Source: Desulfobacteraceae bacterium
GTDB lineage: Bacteria > Desulfobacterota > Desulfobacteria > Desulfobacterales > Desulfosarcinaceae
DNA: 15,479 bases
Assembly (NCBI GenBank): GCA_027031325.1
Contig: JALVRI010000276.1
Coordinates: 1-15,479, forward strand
Reading direction: 5' to 3'
How positions within the stretch are numbered: position 1 is the first letter of the stretch; each line of letters begins with the position of its first letter. Made by a program: the position numbers and the translations under genes. Positions 7,494-13,000 of the stretch are shown here, in pieces. The notes below the pieces were generated by a model that was not told the origin of the DNA, searched no databases, and was given only the letters and a program-made list of their open reading frames with translations.

Positions 7494-7528
7494 TTTACAC
7501 ATTATATCCATACAAACCGGGGGCGGCC

Positions 7529-7987
7529 ATGGTTATCTTCGATGATGTTTTCAGTTGGCAGGGCTGGGGCGGGAAGTTTAACCTTGCTTCCGGCCGCTGC
7601 CGTTTACGGATTTTCGATCTGTCAGACCGTGGCCCGGAAAAACTTTCCTTCCTGAAACCGATCGTGGTGGTAGTTTCCGATATTCCCTACGACGGGCCCT
7701 CTCTCAAGCGGGTGACGGTAAAGTCCTGCGCCAGCCACATCGCCACCCAGGTGGTGGAGCGTTTCAAGCTGGATCCCCAGCGGACGCTTTTCGTGGAATA
7801 CTATCCCCAGACCCGCTATGGGACAGCCAAGGAACATGTGATTGCCGAACGATACGAGCTGGTGGATTTTGTCTGGCATGATGCCAAGGCTCTCCATCCC
7901 AGCTGGAAACAACCCCCTCCCCATCTTTTGGAGACCTTGCAGGACCTCATGGCCCGGGTGCCGGCCCACTTGCCCGCGGAAAAGTAA
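7529..7987 (+). CDS. Unknown 152-residue protein, third gene of the AAA+/vWA cluster
   Basis: I do not recognise this family. The protein is soluble, with no signal peptide or membrane segment. Its N terminus is aromatic and glycine-rich (FDDVFSWQGWGGKF, 4-17). A hydrophobic strand VVVVS follows near residue 47, then LFVEYYPQTRYG (about 88-99) and a tryptophan-rich tail (DFVWHDAKALHPSW). The look is that of a small alpha/beta domain. It begins 35 nt after the vWA gene with a GGGGGCGG ribosome site just before the ATG and ends 8 nt before a palindromic repeat that separates it from a converging gene. Co-orientation and tight spacing suggest it works with the ATPase pair, as client, client adaptor or regulator, but nothing in its sequence proves this. 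Codon use and GC-rich third positions look like the neighbours, which supports it being a real gene. Confidence 0.8.
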   Translation: MVIFDDVFSWQGWGGKFNLASGRCRLRIFDLSDRGPEKLSFLKPIVVVVSDIPYDGPSLKRVTVKSCASHIATQVVERFKLDPQRTLFVEYYPQTRYGTAKEHVIAERYELVDFVWHDAKALHPSWKQPPPHLLETLQDLMARVPAHLPAEK

Positions 7988-7995
7988 GGTTGGAA

Positions 7996-8040
7996 CCCGG
8001 ATTTTGCAGCTTTTCAGGCATTTGAAGTGCATAATCCGGG
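7996..8040 (+). repeat. Short palindromic intergenic repeat, copy 2
   Basis: CCCGGATTTTGCA (7996-8008) pairs with TGCATAATCCGGG (8028-8040), 12 of 13 matching, around a 19-nt loop that again ends in TTTGAAG. It begins 8 nt after the TAA of the 152-residue gene and lies in the 70-nt gap between two convergent genes, where a symmetric hairpin could work as a two-way terminator. There is no T-run after the right arm, so classical intrinsic termination is not supported. Confidence 0.85.
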
Positions 8041-8057
8041 ATACAGGAATGTCAGTG

Positions 8058-9005
8058 CTAGCGGCAGATATTGATCAGGGATTGGCCGCCGGCCCATTTC
8101 GAGATGAAAAAATCGGCCGCCGTGGAGTCGGTTCCGCAGGTCCGGGCAAGATCCTCCAGGCGCTCGGCCAGATCGGCCGCTTTGGCCGAGCGTCCCAGCA
8201 GGGCCTCGATCTTGGCTGCGCGCTTGAAAAAATCGATCCCCTTGCAGGGGGTTTTGCTGCCGGCGTACAAGTAGCCCAGGGCAGCCAGATCTTCGGCCAC
8301 CTGGTCGTAGGCTCCCTGGCGGCGGTCGCGCTCAAGGGCCCGGCGGTACAACACCAGGGCCCGCTCTTGCCGTCCTGAGGCTTCCATGACCCGGGCCAGG
8401 GTAAAGGCGGTCGGCGCCCATTGGTCGGCCTGGGGGCCGACCGCCTGCCGGAGGGCCTTTTCAAGTACCGTTTCGGCCTCTTTGAATTGCTTGCGATGCA
8501 AAAGCAGCAGGCCGCCTACCCTTTGGGCCAAGACCGGCATAAACCCGTTTCGGCGGGCCAGGATTTTTGCCCGGTCGAGAACTTTGGCGGCCTGCTCCAG
8601 CTTGCCGATACTTACCAGGGCCGCGGCCTTGTTTGCCAGGACGTAAATCCTTTCCTTTTCGAAACCCGCTGCGGAAAATACATCCAGGGCCTCGTCGTAA
8701 AGCAGCAGGGCGCTTTCTGTATCCTCCAGCTCGTGGTAGACGTTGGCCATGGACTCCAGGGCCAGCCCGACACCGCGCTGGTCGTCTGCGGCGCTGAAAA
8801 GTTCATGGGCGGCCTGGTATCCTTCCAGGGCCTGCCGGAAACAGCCCTTCTTGTAGTGCATGGTCGCCCGTGAGAAATTTTCATGGGCGCGTGCCAGGTC
8901 TTCGGGCAAGGCCGCCGGGCGGGGCCCGCCGCAGGCGGCAAGGACCAGCAGGATGGCCAGAATGAATACGACGGCTGGGAACCGGCTTGCCGGCAGTGGT
9001 TTCAT
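8058..9005 (-). CDS. TPR-repeat lipoprotein
   Basis: This 315-residue protein begins with a positively charged tip and a hydrophobic stretch ending in the lipobox LAAC (22-25, lipidated Cys25), so it should be a membrane-anchored lipoprotein facing the periplasm. The residues after Cys are GG, with no Asp at +2, which in enterobacterial rules favours sorting to the outer membrane. The rest is a chain of helix pairs typical of tetratricopeptide repeats from about residue 38 onwards, for example segments with ALEGYQAAHELF, ALLLYDEALDVF, EAETVLEKAL and ALVLYRRALERD. It is probably a scaffold for a protein complex; the partner is unknown. I chose ATG 9005 because it places the signal peptide at the N terminus; an in-frame start at 9104 would add 33 residues that do not look like a signal sequence. 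It is divergent from the secreted-protein genes to the right. Confidence 0.9.
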   Translation of the reverse strand: MKPLPASRFPAVVFILAILLVLAACGGPRPAALPEDLARAHENFSRATMHYKKGCFRQALEGYQAAHELFSAADDQRGVGLALESMANVYHELEDTESALLLYDEALDVFSAAGFEKERIYVLANKAAALVSIGKLEQAAKVLDRAKILARRNGFMPVLAQRVGGLLLLHRKQFKEAETVLEKALRQAVGPQADQWAPTAFTLARVMEASGRQERALVLYRRALERDRRQGAYDQVAEDLAALGYLYAGSKTPCKGIDFFKRAAKIEALLGRSAKAADLAERLEDLARTCGTDSTAADFFISKWAGGQSLINICR

Positions 9006-9095
9006 TTGCTGATTCCGGTCGGTTTGGCTTTTGTGAAAACCACCGCGAACATAATCCTGTCGGGCGGCAGGGATGATTTTCAGGGTCCATCCAAG

Positions 9096-9111
9096 GCCAG
9101 CCAATGCTGGC
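9096..9111 (-). other. Hairpin in the 5' leader of the TPR lipoprotein
   Basis: GCCAGC (9096-9101) and GCTGGC (9106-9111) are perfect inverted repeats around a 4-nt loop. If the promoter at 9126-9153 is used, the hairpin forms within the first 25 nt of the message. It could stabilise the 5' end or be an operator dyad overlapping the start of transcription. Confidence 0.4.
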
Positions 9112-9125
9112 TCACTGCTGGACAG

Positions 9126-9153
9126 TCTATAACTTTTGGGGGCTAAAAGTCAA
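9126..9153 (-). promoter_or_regulatory. Probable sigma-70 promoter of the TPR lipoprotein gene
   Basis: On the minus strand, TTGACT (9153 to 9148, 5 of 6 to consensus) is followed after 16 nt by TATAGA (9131 to 9126, 4 of 6). Transcription would begin near 9119 and leave a leader of about 114 nt before the ATG at 9005. Confidence 0.5.
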
Positions 9154-9168
9154 AACCAAGCTGTTCAA

Positions 9169-9183
9169 CCCGGATGATGCAGC
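9169..9183 (+). repeat. Half copy of the palindromic repeat
   Basis: CCCGGATGATGCAGC differs at two positions from the CCCGGATTTTGCAGC left end of the full copies and, like the copy at 4679, is preceded by AA. I found no matching ATCCGGG arm downstream before the next gene, so it is a degenerate or solo end. Unlike the full copies it does not follow a stop codon. Confidence 0.45.
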
Positions 9184-9441
9184 CGACAGACGGACTCAAC
9201 GGCACCCTGGAAGAAAAGAAGTACGTATCAATTTACGCAAAAACGGCGGGCGATGAGAAGGAGGCGGCGGATTGTGGAAAAAAGATCTTTCGTCGGATTG
9301 TTTTACAATATCGGTGGGATGAAATATATGTCCCGGTAAAAATACAAAAAAAGTCAAGGTGTCGTCAAAAATGGATTTGACAAATAAAAATATCCAATGT
9401 TAGCAGTAAAATTCAGCCGCATTTACAATTTCCCGCGATAA

Positions 9442-9465
9442 CCCGCAAAAAATCGCATCTGCGGG
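9442..9465 (+). other. Hairpin in the leader of the small secreted gene
   Basis: CCCGCA (9442-9447) and TGCGGG (9460-9465) pair perfectly around a 12-nt loop, without a following T-run. It lies about 130 nt before the gene at 9593 and just downstream of the AT-rich stretch. Role unknown. Confidence 0.3.
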
Positions 9466-9592
9466 CATCGATACGCCGCATCGACGTCCAGTCCGATGGT
9501 CCGGGCAGGGGTTGATCCATCTCTACACATGTACCGGCCCGGGTTCCCCGGTCTCTGCCGGAGAAAAAGACATTCAAAACAGGAGAAGACAA

Positions 9593-9946
9593 ATGAGCAG
9601 GCTTGCTGTCCCGGCGGCCCTGGTGGCCGCCGGGCTGGTGGTGTGGGTGCAGGCGGCCTTTTGCCAGCAGCCGTCCTGGAAGGTGATCCGCATCGTCGCC
9701 TCTGACCGGGTGGCGCTGGTGCGCACCGGTAAGGGGCGCCTGGAGGTCGTGGGCGTGGGCGACCGGTTTGACACGCTGGGCACCGTAGTACGGGTTGAGC
9801 GCAACCGTATCGTAGTGCGGCCCGAAGACGGAAGCCAGGGTGCCTACTGGCTGGTGGTGCTGGAAAAGGGGAAGCAGAAGCTGGTCAAAGTCGGCGGCCT
9901 GCCGGCCGAATCCGAGGTTCACCAGGTGCCCAGCTACAGCCCCTAG
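9593..9946 (+). CDS. Small secreted protein, possibly a GspC/PilP-like beta domain
   Basis: This 117-residue protein has a Sec-type signal peptide (residues 1 to about 22-24, MSRLAVPAALVAAGLVVWVQAA), leaving a mature domain of about 93 residues outside the cytoplasm. The mature part is strand-rich with regularly placed valines and glycines: KVIRIVASDRVALV, LEVVGVGDRFDTLGTVVRVERNRIVV, YWLVVLEKGKQKLVKV. The block in which a 'VGD' turn precedes an 'x-V-x-x-V-x-x-x-x-I-V-V' strand recalls the small beta domains of GspC and PilP, but this is a weak resemblance and I would not name it. The start is set by AGGAG at 9581-9585, 7 nt before ATG 9593, and by the signal peptide; an in-frame ATG at 9512 would hide the signal. 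It ends 56 nt before the giant secreted gene and is probably co-transcribed with it. Confidence 0.82.
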   Translation: MSRLAVPAALVAAGLVVWVQAAFCQQPSWKVIRIVASDRVALVRTGKGRLEVVGVGDRFDTLGTVVRVERNRIVVRPEDGSQGAYWLVVLEKGKQKLVKVGGLPAESEVHQVPSYSP

Positions 9947-10002
9947 CAGGTCCGGATGCCGCTGCGCGCAAGGCGAATTCAGCAAAAGTGGGGGAGTGTC
10001 CC

Positions 10003-13000
10003 ATGGAGCGAGGCAACACATTCCAGGCCTCACGGTGGTGGCGGGCGGCGGCCTTGGCCGCCCTGCTTCTGGTTGTTTTTCTTTCCTTCGGCCGGGCTCT
10101 GGCCCTTGAGGTGGCCTTTGTCCGGGACGCGGGAGACATTCTCGTTTTGGAGGCCGAAGGCCCCTATGACGCCGACTTTTTCGGCGAAGAAACAGCCCTT
10201 GCCCGCCAGCAGGTCACCCGGGCCTTTTATGCTCATCGGCCGGACGAGTTCGACTTCATCGTCATCTTCACCAACTTCGATTTTCGCATGCCGAAAGAAG
10301 AAGTTCTAGCCTTCTACAACCACGTACGGAACAACGTTGAGGGCATCGGCAAGGAACTGTTCGACTTTTCCGGGCAGTACGGCAGTGCCGGCAGGCTGCA
10401 GGGCACCATCGACATGGGCGCCCTGGACAAGATGGCCGTCGACCCCATGGATAAGAAATTCAGCTTAACCATGACCACCCTCAGTCACGAGTTTTTGCAC
10501 CGCTGGGCGGCTTACGTCAGCTTCCGGAAGCCGGGGCAGCCGGCCAGCAAGGCCCTGATCGGCCGCGAAGACAGTCATTGGAGCTTTTTGCTCGACAGCC
10601 GCGGCTCGGTACAATGCGGCAACCTCTGGCAGGCCAACGGCGACGGCACCTTCACCAGCAAGCAGGGACAAAAGTACTACAGCCCCCTCGACCTGTACCT
10701 CATGGGCCTGGTGTCAAAGGAGCAGGTGCCGCCCATGATCCTGATCCAAAACGATCAGGTGGATCCGAACCGGTTGCCCGAGCCCGGCGTGACCATCGAG
10801 GGCACGGCCCAAACCGTCACCATCGACGACATCATCGCCGCCGAAGGGCCCCGTCTTCCCGATGCAGCCCATTCCCAGAAGGAGTTTAGACTGGGGTGTA
10901 TCCTGCTGGTACGTCCGGATACCTTCGACCCGGCGGACCTTGACCGGGTGCGGTCCGTGATGCACGGATGGGTGCCGTGGTTTGCCGCCCTGACCGACGG
11001 CCGGGCCGTTGTGCGCTTTGATACAACTGTGTTTGACAGCCTGCCGGAAAATCCGTCCATCGACGATCCTGAAGCTGCTGCGCGACCCGAGCCGCCCCAG
11101 GTCTCCGGGGCGGTTCAATGGCTGGTGGCCCACCAGCAGGCTTCCGGGGCCTGGGGAGACGATCCGCGCACCCTGCCCCGGGACACGGCCGAGGCGGTGC
11201 TGGCCCTGTCAATGGCAGGCGGCAGGGCGGAAGCAGTGGCCGCCGGCACAAAGTGGATGGACGGATACCTGCCGGAAAACAACGACTACCTGGCCCGCAA
11301 GATTCAGGTCCTGGCCCTGCCCGGGACAGACCCGGAACAAGCAGTTCAGCAATTGCTTTCCCGCCAAAACACCGACGGCGGATGGGGGGCGCAGGAGGGC
11401 TTTGCCAGCAACCCCCTGGACACGGCGTTGGCTGCCACGGCCCTGGTGGCCAGCGGGATCGATACCGCCGACAGCCTGGACAGGGCCGTGGCCTTCCTGG
11501 CCGCCGGCCAACAGCCTAACGGCAGCTGGAATGCCACCGACCAGGACCACACGGTACGTGATACCGCCATGGTTCTCCATGCCCTGGGGTACCTGCAACA
11601 GCGGCCGGCCGCGGCCGCGTGCATTCCGGCAGGTCTAGGCTGGTTGATGGACCGGCAGCAGGCAGACGGGGGTTTTGGTGCCGAAAGTTCCACGGTATAC
11701 GAAACAGCCCTCTGCCTGCTGGCCACAACCGCCCTGAAGGCTCCGGCGGATGCCCGCAGCCGGGCCGTCAACTACCTGCTGGCCCAACAGGCCGAGGACG
11801 ACAGTTGGTACGGATCTGTCTACCAGACGGCCCTTGCCGTGCGCGCCTTATACGCAACCAACGATCGCCCGGATCTTGCCGTCCAGACCGCCGACATCGA
11901 CCTTTCACCGGCGGCCATCTCACACTTTCCCCAGGCCATGACCCTGACGGCCACGGTGGCCAACCGGGGACTGGTTCCGGCCACCGGGGCCGTGGTGGCC
12001 TTGTATGCCGACGGTATCCAGGAGGCCGACAAGGTCGCTGAAAAGGTGCTGGACGTGCCGGCCGAGTCAAGCGCCACGGTCAGCTTCGACTTTGTGATCA
12101 AAAAGGGCGGGTTCCACCGCTACTGGCTGGTGGCCGACCCGGACGATGCCATCGCCGAGATCCGCGAAACCAACAACCTGGCCATAAAGCAGATCCAAAG
12201 TAACCCCAGCTACGATTTTGCCGTCACCGATGCCGAACTGGAGGTTTCACCGGCCTCGGTGCAGGAGGGCCAGCCGGTTTCCATGGCCGTAAGCGTGGTC
12301 AACAGAGGCACACGGCCGGCCTTTTCCCTGCCGGTGTCTTTCTTCGTGGGCAGTGGACCCCGGCGGAAACTGGCGGCAAGCACCAAGGTGGACCTGCCGC
12401 CTGCCGGAAGGGTGAGGGCCTCGGTTCAGTGGATCGCCGACCAGGTGGGCCGCGACATGGCCGTGGCGGCCGTGGTGGATCCGGACAACGCTTTTGCCGA
12501 ACTGGATGAAACCAACAACCAGGCCAATGGAATCCTGACCGTCCTGGGCGACCCCCGGCCGGACGTGCATGTGGCAGCCGCCGATATCCTCCTGGAACCG
12601 CAGAGCCCGCTACAGGGGCAGGCGGCCACGGTCCGGGTGACCGTGTCCAACCGGGGCGGCAGCGAGGCCCGGGACGTCTCCCTTGCCCTGGCGCGTCACC
12701 GGGCCGGCATGAAACCGTTGGTGATCAACACCGTCACCATTCCTTCATTGCAGGCAGGACAAAGCCGGCAGGTTGCCATCGCCTGGCCCGAGGTGCGGGT
12801 CAAAGACCGCTGGCTGGTGGACGTGATCGCCGATCCGGACAACCGGCTTGACGAGTCCGATGAAAGCAACAACGCGGCCTTTGTGTTGGTCGACATCGTC
12901 AGCCTGCCGGACCTTGCCGTGGATGCCGGCTCGATCAGGCTCGATCCGGGTGCCCCCAGTGAAGGCCAGCTGGTGCAGGTGACCGTAACCGTGCGCAACG

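Larger units (their letters stand above)
9006..9592. other. 587-bp divergent intergenic region
   Basis: No convincing gene lies here. It holds, left to right: a hairpin (9096-9111), a promoter for the lipoprotein (9126-9153, minus), a half copy of the palindromic repeat (9169-9183), an AT-rich stretch (about 9285-9415) standing out from the GC-rich surroundings, a hairpin (9442-9465) and a GC-rich leader to the small secreted gene. The AT-rich stretch contains TTGACA at 9377-9382, but the best -10 at proper spacing, TAGCAG at 9401-9406, is poor. The rightward promoter therefore probably lies here but is not pinned down and may need an activator or another sigma factor. A 68-codon reading frame (9174-9380) is probably chance. 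Confidence 0.55.

Noticed and set aside
4679..8040. The palindromic repeats as a CRISPR array or as classical intrinsic terminators
   Set aside because: Copies are kilobases apart and not regularly spaced, so no CRISPR array. No T-run follows the stems, so classical intrinsic termination is not supported, though another 3'-end role remains possible.
9174..9380. Open frame of 68 codons in the divergent gap
   Set aside because: Its start lies inside the half repeat, there is no ribosome site, the composition is lysine-rich and follows the local AT content, and no domain is visible.
9413..10033. Minus-strand frame opposite the small secreted gene
   Set aside because: The plus strand has a ribosome site, a signal peptide and sensible spacing; the minus frame has none of these.
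11101..11862. The toroid block as an active squalene-hopene cyclase or prenyltransferase
   Set aside because: Only repeat motifs are seen, with no DxDD-type catalytic motif; the block is part of a secreted protein and is much shorter than a full cyclase.
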